DNA of 64,000 nt from Paenibacillus abyssi (GCF_014640295.1 NZ_BMGR01000001.1:248001-312000); one strand, 5' to 3'; positions 46,657 through 55,596 are shown, counted from the stretch's first letter. The notes: generated by a model from the sequence alone, not told the origin. A program made the numbers and translations.

Positions 46657-46854
46657 TTGAAATTATTATTTCAGTGCGATTGTGGTAATCAGACCAACTT
46701 TTTTGCCATAGGCGATACGGATGAGCTGGGAAGGGAAACATTAGAGGTGGAAGATGACGAGCGATTGCGGATCGTGTTCGGCGAAACGGGGCTTATGTTC
46801 ATTTGTAATTTTTGTAAGCAAACCTATATTATTGACAAGAATGTAACCGGGTGA
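46657..46854 (+). CDS. Small zinc-ribbon protein
   Basis: 65 aa with TTG start at 46657 after AGAAGGG. Two cysteine pairs, CDCGN near the N-terminus and CNFCKQ near the C-terminus, are suited to bind one zinc. Function unknown. Divergent from the xre gene and possibly under its operator. Its 3' end contains a perfect consensus promoter pointing onward. Confidence 0.75.
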   Translation: MKLLFQCDCGNQTNFFAIGDTDELGRETLEVEDDERLRIVFGETGLMFICNFCKQTYIIDKNVTG

Positions 46855-46860
46855 TATAAT
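46832..46860 (+). promoter_or_regulatory. Perfect consensus sigma-A promoter
   Basis: TTGACA (46832-46837), exactly 17 nt, TATAAT (46855-46860). It straddles the stop codon of the zinc-ribbon gene. No gene on this strand follows before a terminator at 47038. Confidence 0.85.
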
Positions 46861-46866
46861 GACCTA

Positions 46867-47038
46867 TCTACTTGTAATATAAAATTAATGAATGTTTCTA
46901 TAGATATACCCGATTCACACTGGCGCGGTCTTCGGAGCCGCAAGGATGGAAGAGAGGCAGGGCTTTCGTTGTTTTAGGTTTTTGAAATGTCTTAATAATC
47001 AAGTGGAATACCAAACTGCCCGTGAGGGCAGTTTTTTT
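46867..47038 (+). ncRNA. Candidate small RNA with own promoter and terminator
   Basis: About 172 nt from the predicted start to a terminator (AAACTGCCC 47013-47021, GTGA loop, GGGCAGTTT 47026-47034, T run to 47038). Nested pairing is seen: CTACTTG (46868-46874) with CAAGTGG (47000-47006), ATTAA (46884-46888) with TTAAT (46992-46996), GTTTC (46894-46898) with GAAAT (46984-46988), a large internal loop, and an apical UUCG hairpin (46925-46941). The rod-with-bubble form recalls 6S RNA in outline only; I do not claim that identity. A 29-codon frame inside (ATG at 46888) has no ribosome site. Confidence 0.6.
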
Positions 47039-47047
47039 GATTTTCTG

Positions 47048-48073
47048 TTATTCTTGGCGCAAATACCGTTTGTCCTTCAAAAACAGCTTCCAAAATAAGT
47101 AGAAAGCGGGACCGAGAATCAGCAGTCCGATAACATAAGAGACGAGCAGTGCCCGGAACGTGTTAGGGTTGGTGAACCCCTGCTCTACAGTCAGATACGG
47201 ATAGATAATATACGGGAGATGTGATAGCCCGTATCCGATGCTGGCGAAGGCATATTGGACGATAATCGCAGTAAAGGCGGCTCTCGGGACACCGGGCATG
47301 CCGTTTGCCGGCTTCCATAATAAAGCTGTATACCCGATTACGAATGCAAGTGTCGAAAAGATGAACCAGAGCACGTTGTTCTCGATCGCTTCCACGATCC
47401 AGTACGCTTCCGAGACCATCGTATAGGTCGTGATGACGGCAAAAAACAGCGTAAACGGACCCAGCCAAAGCGCTGCTTTGCGATATAACAGATAAGCCCC
47501 CCGATCACCGGATTCTTTGGAATAATCGGCCAGAAAGAGCGCCGATAAAAAAAGCTCGGTGGACAGGCCAAACCCCAGATGCACCCAGAGTGTAGGCGAA
47601 GCCAACAAACGGCCGAAATGAAGGATAGGCACCCCATCCACGATGTCGATAAAACCGCCCAGCGAAATCGGCAGCACAGCTACAAGCAAACCGGGAATAA
47701 GCAATCCGGTGACGCCGGAAACAATGGTGAGCTCTTTTCCGTATTTTTTAGAGGAATAGGCGTATACCATAAAGCTGCTGCGGATCAAAAGCAGGATCAA
47801 AACCAGGCTTACCGGCAGCAGCAGGGCTGTTCCCAGCATCGATATGGCCTTCGGGAAAAAACCGACCAAGGCAACAACGACCAGAACCAAGAATGTATTC
47901 GTCACCTCCCAAGTCGGTGATAAGTACCGGTTGGCAAGCGCCCCGGCATTCGTCACTTCGCTGCGGCCATACACCATTCCCCAAAAGCCCGCCCCAAAAT
48001 CGACAGAACCCAAAATGGAATATACGAATAACAGCGTCCAGACTAAGAGGATCGCAATCGATGACTCAGCCAT
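47048..48073 (-). CDS. cydB: Cytochrome bd-type oxidase subunit II
   Basis: 341 aa from ATG 48073 (MAESSIAILLVW), which overlaps the cydA stop by 8 nt; an ATG at 48091 is possible but has a poor ribosome site. Eight to nine transmembrane helices, with SVDFGAGFWGMVYG in the first and PTWEVTNTFL typical of the family. Forms the quinol oxidase with CydA. No cydCD genes follow. Confidence 0.9.
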   Translation of the reverse strand: MAESSIAILLVWTLLFVYSILGSVDFGAGFWGMVYGRSEVTNAGALANRYLSPTWEVTNTFLVLVVVALVGFFPKAISMLGTALLLPVSLVLILLLIRSSFMVYAYSSKKYGKELTIVSGVTGLLIPGLLVAVLPISLGGFIDIVDGVPILHFGRLLASPTLWVHLGFGLSTELFLSALFLADYSKESGDRGAYLLYRKAALWLGPFTLFFAVITTYTMVSEAYWIVEAIENNVLWFIFSTLAFVIGYTALLWKPANGMPGVPRAAFTAIIVQYAFASIGYGLSHLPYIIYPYLTVEQGFTNPNTFRALLVSYVIGLLILGPAFYLFWKLFLKDKRYLRQE

Positions 48074-49427
48074 TGGTCCCAACCCCTTCATCTTCAGTTA
48101 TATGCGGCTGCGGCATTAAATCTTTGGAAACCGGATGGCGCTTGAAGTAATAGCGCAGGACAAATGCGGTCAGAAATAACAAAACCGCGTAGATGCTTAC
48201 GAATAAGGTAAACAGCAGCCCTAAGTTACCCGTTTGGGTGGCAGCGTCCTTTGTCAGCTGCATGTGGTATATCGTCCATGGCTGGCGGCCGGTACAGCTG
48301 AAAATCCAGCCAGTCTCGATACCGATCAGGGACAGTGCGCCCGAGCTTACGAGCAGCCTTAACAGCCAGCGGGGAAGCGTCCGCTTGAGCACGTATCGCC
48401 AGATCAAGACGCCGAAAGACAAGCCGATCAGCAGTATGCCGATTACAACCATAATATTGAACAGCGTATGGATATAAAGCGGCGGCCATAGCTCTCTGGG
48501 GTATTCATTCAAGCCCTTTACGACTGTATCAAAGCTGTTGCCTGCGAGAAAGCTGAGCGCCCAGGGAATTTCGATGCCGCCTTTCACTTCTCCCGTTTCA
48601 GGATCGGCCACGCCAAATATGGCGAGCGGCGCATAGTCGGTTGTCTCGAACAATCCCTCAGCCGCGGCCAGCTTCTCAGGCTGGTAATGATGCAGCATCT
48701 GGGCGGTAGCATGGCCATTCAGAGCAGTGAACAGGGAAAGCGCACCGCCAACGATAAGCCCGAGCAGGAGGGCGCGGTTATGATAATCGTACTCTTCCTT
48801 TGATTTACCTTGTTTGAGCAGCTTATAGGCGGCCAGCGAGACAATGACGAATGCCCCCGTCATATATGCGGAGGAAAGGACATGAAGCGCTGTTGTATAA
48901 AGGCTGGGGCTGAATATAGCCGCGATTGGATCCACATTAACAACCTCGCCGTTTACGAGATCAAAGCCCCGGGGTGTATTCATCCATGCATGGGCATCGG
49001 TAATCAAGACGGCTGAGGCACTGGCTCCCAGCGCAACGAAAAAGACGCTGACAATCCGAAGCAGCGGGGAGAGCCTGTCTGCTGCATACACATAGATGGA
49101 CATGAAGACCGCTTCAAGAAGAAAAGCCCAGATCTCGACTTGAAACGGTACGGCAATGACCTGCCCCACAATGGCCATAAAACCAGGAAACAGCAGCGAT
49201 AGCATGACCCCCACAATCGTCCCCGATGGAATAGCGACCCCTAAAATGATGGCAAAGCCTTTGGTCCAGCGTTTCGCAAGGATAGCATAATGCTTGTTTT
49301 TTCGGATTTGGAACATCAATTCAGCAAATACGACCATAAATGGAATTCCTACACCCAGCGTCGCGAAAATAATGTGAAACGCCATTGATGTGCCGAACAA
49401 GGAGCGGGCTAATTCGACGTTATCCAT
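48066..49427 (-). CDS. cydA: Cytochrome bd-type oxidase subunit I
   Basis: 453 aa. Haem ligand region SMAFHIIFATLGVGIPF, quinol-site loop and GRQPWTI signature are present. The Q loop is short, as in the cyanide-insensitive/YthA-like class common in Bacillales. It reduces oxygen to water using quinol at the membrane and is usually induced under low oxygen. Upstream (49428-49556) I see an inverted repeat GAACG-AAAA-CGTTC (49487-49500) but no clear Rex site. Confidence 0.93.
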   Translation of the reverse strand: MDNVELARSLFGTSMAFHIIFATLGVGIPFMVVFAELMFQIRKNKHYAILAKRWTKGFAIILGVAIPSGTIVGVMLSLLFPGFMAIVGQVIAVPFQVEIWAFLLEAVFMSIYVYAADRLSPLLRIVSVFFVALGASASAVLITDAHAWMNTPRGFDLVNGEVVNVDPIAAIFSPSLYTTALHVLSSAYMTGAFVIVSLAAYKLLKQGKSKEEYDYHNRALLLGLIVGGALSLFTALNGHATAQMLHHYQPEKLAAAEGLFETTDYAPLAIFGVADPETGEVKGGIEIPWALSFLAGNSFDTVVKGLNEYPRELWPPLYIHTLFNIMVVIGILLIGLSFGVLIWRYVLKRTLPRWLLRLLVSSGALSLIGIETGWIFSCTGRQPWTIYHMQLTKDAATQTGNLGLLFTLFVSIYAVLLFLTAFVLRYYFKRHPVSKDLMPQPHITEDEGVGTNG

Positions 49428-49556
49428 AGTAGTACACTTCCTTTCTCAATTATGCGGTGGATGTGAAACTTCTTCCAAGTTAATATGAACGAAAACGTTC
49501 TGGATTATTTATCCTAAATATCGTTATATCTTTTGTTTTGGGGCTTGAAATTAAAA

Positions 49557-50568
49557 AATGATTCTCCTGCAAAAATGTGGATCGCAGGCTTGTCCGAGCT
49601 TCGCAAGCCGATGCTGCACCTGCATACCCAATTCAACCGTGATATTCCATGGGACAGCATCGATATGGACTTTATGAACACGAACCAGTCCGCGCATGGT
49701 GAGCGTGAATATGGATTTATCGGTACAAGATTGGGAATTAACCGCAAAGTGGTTGTTGGATATTGGGAGAATCCCGATGTCATCGCGCGGATTAGCGGTT
49801 GGATGCACACCGCGGTGGCGGTGGCGGAGAGCCGCAATCTGAAAGGCTCGTTTCGGAGATAATATGCGCCAGGTAGCGGTTACGGAAGGCGATAAGGTAG
49901 AAGCGCAGATTAAATTCGGATGGTCAATCAACGGTTACGGTATCGGGGATTTGGTCCAGCGGATGAAGGAAGTATCAGATAGCGAAGTGAAGCAGCTTCT
50001 GGGTGAATATGCTGAGCGCTACGAAATCTCCGAGGCGTCCCGCAATACACCGGCAATCTGGGATTCGATAGCGGAGCAGGCCCGCATTGAGCTGGGCATG
50101 AAAGCTTTCCTGGAGGAAGGCGGCTTTACCGCTTTCACGACTACCTTTGAGGATCTGCTTGGCATGAAGCAGCTGCCTGGTCTTGCTGTACAGCGCTTAA
50201 TGGAGCAGGGATACGGCTTCGCAGGAGAGGGGGACTGGAAGACAGCGGCATTAACGAGAATGATCAAAACGATTGCAGGCAATAAGCAAACTTCGTTTAT
50301 GGAGGACTATACCTATCATTTCGAGCCTGGCAATGAGATGATTCTTGGTTCGCACATGCTCGAAGTATGTCCAACGGTTGCCGCGCACAAGCCTAGGATC
50401 GAGGTACACCCACTCGGAATCGGCGGCAAAGCCGATCCTGCGCGTATTGTGTTCGACGGATTAGACGGCGCGGCGGTAAATGCTTCTCTTGTCGATATGG
50501 GCAATCGTTTCCGTCTGATCATTAGCGAGGTGGATGCAGTCAAAGTAGAAAAAGAAATGCCGACATAG
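49557..50568 (+). pseudogene. araA: Remnant of L-arabinose isomerase
   Basis: Reading starts abruptly at [21 protein letters not shown] and continues [16 protein letters not shown], which is the interior of AraA. It stops at 49860-49862 after LKGSF. A frame shifted by one base continues [25 protein letters not shown] from about 49846 to a stop at 50566-50568, after [27 protein letters not shown] and KEMPT. The first about 80 residues and the last about 80-90 expected for a 490-500 aa AraA are missing, so it is truncated at both ends and frameshifted. No other arabinose gene is near. Confidence 0.88.
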
Positions 50569-50587
50569 GGGACAACCCATTCCAATT

Positions 50588-51673
50588 TTAAGGAGAATGT
50601 TCGGAAATTTTAGGTTCAATAAAGTGATGATAAAGCTTTGCCAGGATCACTTTTGCAATGAGATAAACCGGTATCGCCACCATAATCCCGATAATGCCGC
50701 TGATTGTTCCCGCAATCAGTATTAGCAGAATCGTGACGACCGGATGGATATCGAGCTTTCTCCCGTAGATATGCGGCGACAAAAGGTTGCCCTCGATCTG
50801 CTGTGCAATCATGATAATGAGAATGACCCAAATCACGGAAGACGGGGAGTCGATAAATGCGACGATCAGGCAAGGAATCATGGCTAGAATCTGACCGATA
50901 TAAGGAATTAAATTAAAAAACGCGACGATTAATGCAAGCATCAGGGAGTAGGGGAGATCGATAATCAGAAAACCGATATAGACCATGATCCCAAGTAATA
51001 CGCATAGAACTACCCGACCTAAAATAAATTCGCTTAAAATTTTATCGATTTGCAGCAGCGTATCCCGGGTCTCGGAGCGCAAGCGCGGAGGGAACGTATG
51101 CAAGATTTTGCGATACGCTTCCTTATCCTGTTTCAGCATGTAATAAAGAAGAATGGGAACGGTGCTGATTACGATAATAAACGTAGTGATAAATGAGACG
51201 GCCCCGGAAACGTATTCGGATGCGGAGTTGATTACATCGGATAAATAGTCCGTAAGCTTGTTCATCAGGCTGGATTCGTTGATGTCGACGCCTTGGACGA
51301 TTTCACTGTTCTGCAGTTGCTGCAGCTGATTCTGGAAGTCGGTGGCCAATAACGGCAGGCTCTCGACAAAGCTGGTAATTTGAGATTTTAGCGTAGGCCA
51401 TACCAGGAATAGAAACAAAATAAATAGTCCGGCCATTAAGGCGTACAGCAGCAGAATCGCAAGGGCCTTGTTCATCTTTAAGTGATGAAGCTTGGATACA
51501 AATGGACGAAGGATGTAATAGAAAAAAACAGAAAAAATGACAGGCATAACAACAATGTCAAACGCTAATCGAAATGGGCGGAACACAAAATCGATTTTGG
51601 AAGCCAAATAGATCATGATTAACACTAAAATAATATTAATCGCCGCTTGATAAAATCTTCCGCCGATCTGCAC
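50588..51673 (-). CDS. AI-2E family membrane protein
   Basis: 361 aa from GTG 51673, with GGGGG seven bases upstream. Seven to eight helices with a soluble helical insert (about 110-160) and the family motif PYIGQILAMIP. AI-2E (PF01594) proteins include proposed autoinducer-2 exporters and Na+/H+ or other ion-linked transporters; the substrate cannot be told. Confidence 0.87.
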   Translation of the reverse strand: MQIGGRFYQAAINIILVLIMIYLASKIDFVFRPFRLAFDIVVMPVIFSVFFYYILRPFVSKLHHLKMNKALAILLLYALMAGLFILFLFLVWPTLKSQITSFVESLPLLATDFQNQLQQLQNSEIVQGVDINESSLMNKLTDYLSDVINSASEYVSGAVSFITTFIIVISTVPILLYYMLKQDKEAYRKILHTFPPRLRSETRDTLLQIDKILSEFILGRVVLCVLLGIMVYIGFLIIDLPYSLMLALIVAFFNLIPYIGQILAMIPCLIVAFIDSPSSVIWVILIIMIAQQIEGNLLSPHIYGRKLDIHPVVTILLILIAGTISGIIGIMVAIPVYLIAKVILAKLYHHFIEPKISEHSP

Positions 51674-51835
51674 TCGGAACGCCCCCAATCTTCACATCAT
51701 GTGATTAAATACCCGATAGGATTCATCTATAAACCGAGTGGGGAGAAACGGATCAACAAGCTCGTCTTTAGGCTAATCAGGAAACTTTTTGTAATGATGT
51801 AACTCGTTGGATTTTCCGCCACCGAAACAGCTTTA

Positions 51836-51872
51836 AAAGCCGCTTACTTTACTGTTAGAAGTAAGCGGCTTT
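51836..51872. terminator. Bidirectional hairpin terminator
   Basis: AAAGCCGCTTACTT (51836-51849) pairs perfectly with AAGTAAGCGGCTTT (51859-51872). It ends the minus-strand DUF3219-like gene, with TTTT on that side. Confidence 0.85.
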
Positions 51873-51897
51873 CTATGTGATCCGTATGCTGCTGCAG

Positions 51898-52194
51898 TTA
51901 CACTTCGATTAAGCCTAATTTGAAATCTACAGCGGAATGTTCATCCTCAAAATTCGGCACCGATGTGGAGTAGTGGTTGATGGTTCCTCTGAATTTCAGG
52001 CTTTTTCCGGGAACGCTGACATCAAATGTTGTATTATACAATAATACGGTTATGTCGTGGTAATCCTGTCTTCCTCTAACCTTAAATTCAAATGATATTT
52101 GTTTTGATTCTTTGCCGGATGCGTTGTTAACGATATCTTCTTTATAGTTCGTTACGCTAATCGTCATGTGATCGAGAATGACTTCTTCTACCAT
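51898..52194 (-). CDS. DUF3219-like (YkvR-type) small protein
   Basis: 98 aa from ATG 52194, with AAAGGAG eight bases upstream. A cytosolic all-beta-looking protein: ISFEFKVRGRQDYHDITVLLYNTTFDVSVPGKSLKFRGTI, followed by HYSTSV and an acidic end. The pattern resembles the B. subtilis YkvR family from memory; function unknown. Single gene with own terminator. Confidence 0.65.
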   Translation of the reverse strand: MVEEVILDHMTISVTNYKEDIVNNASGKESKQISFEFKVRGRQDYHDITVLLYNTTFDVSVPGKSLKFRGTINHYSTSVPNFEDEHSAVDFKLGLIEV

Positions 52195-52572
52195 TACCAT
52201 TTCTCCTTTTCGTTCGTGAGACTGCTATGTACATTGGCTGGCAATGAAGCTGCATTTGAACAGAATAACTAAGTAAGAGTTAGTGTAACAGAAATTTTGC
52301 ATAAAATACAAACCATGTGCATGAGCACAATCATTGCTTTGTCATCCATAGTAAAAAAGACCAGCTTCAGCGGGTAAAGTTGTATGGGCGATGCATTTAG
52401 AAAGGAGTTTTGTTCTGGATGGAATTTTGCTACAATTAATCAAAGCCTGTCATATAGGGAGGGATATGAATTTTTAATGGAGTATCGGAATAAGATGGAT
52501 GTGATGAGAGTGCACCAGCTGATTTGTAAGCGTTAACATTATTGTCCTTATCCTTGATATGGGGTGGTAACA
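52195..52572. other. Intergenic region with a cre site
   Basis: About 380 bp between divergent genes. It holds a CcpA-type site (listed separately), a GGGAGGG followed by very short frames (a 3-codon and an 18-codon frame from 52466 and 52477), and AT-rich promoter-like DNA around 52270-52310. No longer gene is seen. Confidence 0.5.
52525..52538. promoter_or_regulatory. CcpA cre site
   Basis: TGTAAGCGTTAACA matches the cre consensus TGWNANCGNTNWCA at every defined position. It lies 35 nt before the start of the following gene, a place where CcpA binding would normally repress. Confidence 0.6.
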
Positions 52573-53064
52573 GTGGGAACTCGCTTATTATCGGAATACT
52601 TAATTAAAAATCATTATCCGCATTTAAAGTATATAAGAATTCATACGGGCGGCAAAAATACGGCTGTCATCTATGCATGGAACGAGGAGCTTCAACTGCC
52701 GGATAAGGATATCGCCAGCTTGCAGCAGTTTGCTTCGGGTCATCTGCTTCCGTATATTTGCTTCAAAGTGAAAGCCTATCCGATGGTTCAGGACGACAAG
52801 GTCCCGCCTGTATATGAGCTTCCCGATGACATTATACAAGCTGCAATGAGCAGAAACCTGGATCAATATGGCATTGTGGGCGTCATTAATAACATGTTAT
52901 CAGAAGGCCATATGATCTTTAATCATTATGATGCGCATACGGGAACCATACACTTCGATGTACACACCACAGCGGCGGTAACGGCGATCGAAAAGGATCT
53001 GATTAGCCAATATCTCTACGAAATCATACCGATTGGTTCCACCTTTGAAGTGACTTATCGGTGA
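52573..53064 (+). CDS. Hypothetical cytosolic protein
   Basis: 163 aa from GTG 52573, five bases after GGGGTGG. No membrane segment. Features: RIHTGGKNTAVIYAWNEELQLPDKD, YICFKVKAYPMVQDDK and a C-terminal FDVHTTAAVTAIEKDLISQYLYEIIPIGSTFEVTYR. No family recognised. Single gene between a cre site and a terminator. Confidence 0.75.
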   Translation: MGTRLLSEYLIKNHYPHLKYIRIHTGGKNTAVIYAWNEELQLPDKDIASLQQFASGHLLPYICFKVKAYPMVQDDKVPPVYELPDDIIQAAMSRNLDQYGIVGVINNMLSEGHMIFNHYDAHTGTIHFDVHTTAAVTAIEKDLISQYLYEIIPIGSTFEVTYR

Positions 53065-53086
53065 GTATTATCACATAGGATGAAAT

Positions 53087-53140
53087 AAAGGGGGTGTCCC
53101 ATAAGTCATCGATGATGACGACGGGACACCCCCTTTTTGA
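53087..53140. terminator. Strong bidirectional terminator
   Basis: AAAGGGGGTGTCCC (53087-53100) pairs with GGGACACCCCCTTT (53123-53136), followed by TTTTT-like tract; inner stem GTCATC/GATGAC. It can end both the hypothetical gene and msrAB. Confidence 0.92.
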
Positions 53141-53154
53141 TGGTATGAAATTGA

Positions 53155-54123
53155 TTACTTAAACAACGATAAAAACTTGCCGTAACCCTCGCGTTCAAGG
53201 TCCGCTTTAGGAATGAAGCGCAGCGCTGCCGAGTTTATACAGTATCGCAGCCCGTTCGGTCCCGGGCCGTCCTCAAATACATGTCCGAGATGGGAATCCG
53301 CATCGCGGCTGCGCACCTCGGTGCGGATCATCCCATGGGTAAGATCAAGATTTTCTTTGACATGTCCCGGAAGCAGGGGAGCGGTGAAGCTTGGCCAGCC
53401 GCAATTGGAATCGAACTTCTCCCGCGAGCTGAACAGCGGTTCTCCGGAGACGATATCAACATAAAGGCCTTCCTCGCGATGGTCCCAGAACTCATTGCGA
53501 AAAGGCGGTTCCGTTCCATTATTTTGCGTAACATGATACTGCATATCCGTCAGCGTGTTTCTTAGATGGTCAAGATCTTTCTGAAGAGACCAATGCTGCT
53601 CAATAAATGCGTCGCGTCCCGATCCCCGGCGATAAGTTTTATAACGAAACGGATTTTTCTTGTGAAATTCCTGATGATAGTCTTCTGCGGGATAGAAAGG
53701 AGCAGCCGGTTCAATCGGCGTAACGATCGGCCGATCAAATCTGCCGCTTTCCTCGAGGGCGCGCTTTGAGGCTTCCGCTTCCGCTCGTTGCCGCTCGTTG
53801 TGATAATAGATAACCGTCCGGTAGGAATGTCCGCGGTCATGAAATTGCCCGCCCGCATCGGTGGGATCGATCTGCCGCCAGAAAATATCGAGCAAATCGG
53901 TGTAGGCCATAACATTCGGATTGAACTTGATCTGCACAGCCTCGGCATGTCCGGTTGTTTCAGAGCAAACCTCTTCATACGTGGGATTAGGCTTGTCACC
54001 GCCGGTATAACCCGATACGATGCTTAAAAAACCCGGGATTTCTTCAAAAGGTGATACCATACACCAGAAACAACCGCCGGCAAACGTCGCTAACTCAATA
54101 TTGTTTTCATTATGTTGATCCAT
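53155..54123 (-). CDS. msrAB: Fused peptide methionine sulfoxide reductase MsrA-MsrB
   Basis: 322 aa from ATG 54123, with AAGGAG upstream. MsrA half (1-165) with catalytic [13 protein letters not shown] and YRTVIYY. MsrB half (about 185-320) with CGWPSF and the catalytic Cys in [11 protein letters not shown]. The MsrB half lacks the two CxxC zinc pairs. MsrA reduces the S form and MsrB the R form of methionine sulfoxide, repairing oxidised proteins. Confidence 0.95.
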   Translation of the reverse strand: MDQHNENNIELATFAGGCFWCMVSPFEEIPGFLSIVSGYTGGDKPNPTYEEVCSETTGHAEAVQIKFNPNVMAYTDLLDIFWRQIDPTDAGGQFHDRGHSYRTVIYYHNERQRAEAEASKRALEESGRFDRPIVTPIEPAAPFYPAEDYHQEFHKKNPFRYKTYRRGSGRDAFIEQHWSLQKDLDHLRNTLTDMQYHVTQNNGTEPPFRNEFWDHREEGLYVDIVSGEPLFSSREKFDSNCGWPSFTAPLLPGHVKENLDLTHGMIRTEVRSRDADSHLGHVFEDGPGPNGLRYCINSAALRFIPKADLEREGYGKFLSLFK

Positions 54124-54195
54124 AATTGGAATCACTCCTTATCCTGATAGTTTTATTGTACCCAAGGGAATGATTGTCGTCAAAGGAGGTTATAC

Positions 54196-55269
54196 TTGGT
54201 TTCCGTTGACCACGGACTAGGAAGCGTTTACAATGAAAGTCAACTGATTCTATCTCATCTCCCGGGAGGGATTCCTATCAATTCCTTTAAAGCATTAGTC
54301 GTAGACAAGATTGATGATCGTGTGAAAACAGATATTCGTTTCCTTGCATTAGATGAATTGCCGCCGGGTGAGCTGCTCGTGAACGTTGTATATTCCAGCA
54401 TCAATTATAAAGACGCATTAGCTTGCATCCCGAACGGAAATATAGTCAAGACCTATCCATTCATTCCTGGCATCGATATGGCGGGGATTGTTGTCGAAAG
54501 CAGGAATGAACATTTCAAAGAAGGGGATGAGATCCTTGTTACCGGTTATGATTTCGGGGTGAGCCATTATGGCGGTTTGAGCCAATATGCGCGGATTCCA
54601 GCGGAATGGGCGGTAAAGCTTCCGCAGGGACTCTCGTTAAAAGAAGCGATGATCTTCGGTACGGCTGGCTTTACAGCGGCGATGTCCGTCCAAGAATTGC
54701 AGCAAAACGGGATTCTCCCGGACAGCGGTCCCGTTCTTGTGACCGGCGCGTCGGGAGGCGTAGGAAGTGTCGCGGTAGCTATACTGTCAAAGCTTGGGTA
54801 TGAGGTGGCAGCAAGCACAGGAAAAGAGGACAGGAGAGAAGAGCTGCTTAAGCTGGGTGCCTCTCGGGTCATGTCCAGGGAAGAAGTCATTCCTGAACAG
54901 GCGAGGCCGCTGAACAAACAAATCTGGTCCGGCGCGGTTGATTGCGTTGGCGGGAAAACCTTGGCGTCTATATTAAGCAGCGTGCAATATGGCGGGGCGG
55001 TTGCGGCCAGCGGCTTAACCGGTGGAATCGAGCTGCCGACGACGGTATTTCCGTTTATTCTTCGGGGCATCCGTCTCATTGGCATTGATTCTGTATCCGC
55101 AGGCATGGCCAGACGGGAGCAGGTATGGAAGCTGTTAGCTGGGGAGTACAAGCCGGTTATGCTGGAGGACATGTACACAGAAATCGCTCTGGAGCAGGTG
55201 CCAGAGGTTGTTCCTTCTATGCTGGATGGACAATCGCGGGGAAGGGTTATTGTTAATCTGAAAGGATGA
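54196..55269 (+). CDS. YhdH/YhfP-family quinone oxidoreductase (acrylyl-CoA reductase type)
   Basis: 357 aa if read from TTG 54196, which has a perfect AAAGGAGG six bases upstream. Homology to the family begins only around SFKALVVDKID at about residue 30; the MDR fold follows with GIDMAGIV, GYDFGVSHYGG, GTAGFTAAMSV, VTGASGGVGSVAV (NADPH) and VDCVGG. No zinc ligands. A second ribosome-like GGGAGGG at about 54265 precedes ATC AAT TCC, where no standard start exists. Divergent from msrAB. Confidence 0.88.
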   Translation: MVSVDHGLGSVYNESQLILSHLPGGIPINSFKALVVDKIDDRVKTDIRFLALDELPPGELLVNVVYSSINYKDALACIPNGNIVKTYPFIPGIDMAGIVVESRNEHFKEGDEILVTGYDFGVSHYGGLSQYARIPAEWAVKLPQGLSLKEAMIFGTAGFTAAMSVQELQQNGILPDSGPVLVTGASGGVGSVAVAILSKLGYEVAASTGKEDRREELLKLGASRVMSREEVIPEQARPLNKQIWSGAVDCVGGKTLASILSSVQYGGAVAASGLTGGIELPTTVFPFILRGIRLIGIDSVSAGMARREQVWKLLAGEYKPVMLEDMYTEIALEQVPEVVPSMLDGQSRGRVIVNLKG

Positions 55270-55322
55270 ACTGTTGAAAAAGAAAAGAAAATGTTCTTTT
55301 ATCGGAAATTTTGTATTTACTA

Positions 55323-55336
55323 TGTCAGCGTTTCCA
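55323..55336. promoter_or_regulatory. Possible cre site
   Basis: TGTCAGCGTTTCCA differs from the cre consensus WTGNNARCGNWWWCAW at one position only. It is about 260 bp upstream of the transporter start. Confidence 0.4.
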
Positions 55337-55498
55337 TGATATATTGTTAAATGTCGTTAGACACAATATGTTCAAAGTTAGCTAATGATTGTGCAAAACG
55401 GTTCACACGGGACAGCGATCCTGTCTTCCGGTTAACGGTTTTCACAATAATGTATAGTTGCGTGCAGTTGGTGCTGAGTAGTGTTCCTGCTTAAGGCT

Positions 55499-55555
55499 AA
55501 CCGCCGCAGTCTTTTTGCTGCGGGAATTCCCTCAGCAAAAGACTGCGGCGGTTTT
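55499..55555 (+). terminator. Large leader hairpin before the OFA transporter
   Basis: AACCGCCGCAGTC (55499-55511) pairs with GACTGCGGCGGTT (55541-55553); T5 with A4 and GCTG with CAGC extend the stem to about 21 bp. It ends in TTTTC. There is no gene just upstream on this strand for it to terminate, so it may be an attenuator in the transporter leader. Confidence 0.7.
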
Positions 55556-55596
55556 CATGTATATAGATAAACATCATGATAAGGGGAAATGAAAGG

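Larger units (their letters stand above)
55270..55596. other. Intergenic region before the OFA transporter
   Basis: 327 bp. It contains a near-consensus cre site (55323-55336), a large hairpin (55499-55553) and the AAGGGG ribosome site of the transporter. TTGTG-N10-CACAC at about 55391 resembles half a Rex site but has wrong spacing. No gene seen. Confidence 0.5.

Noticed and set aside
49487-49500. GAACG-AAAA-CGTTC palindrome upstream of cydA
   Set aside because: Only 5-bp arms and no known operator match, so not listed as a site of its own.
52466-52533. 3- and 18-codon leader peptides before the 163-aa protein gene
   Set aside because: Spacing to GGGAGGG is poor for both and the second overlaps the cre site; not enough to call.
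55385-55412. Rex-like site TTGTG...CACAC upstream of the OFA gene
   Set aside because: The half-sites are 10 nt apart; Rex operators have 8. The inner bases do not match either.
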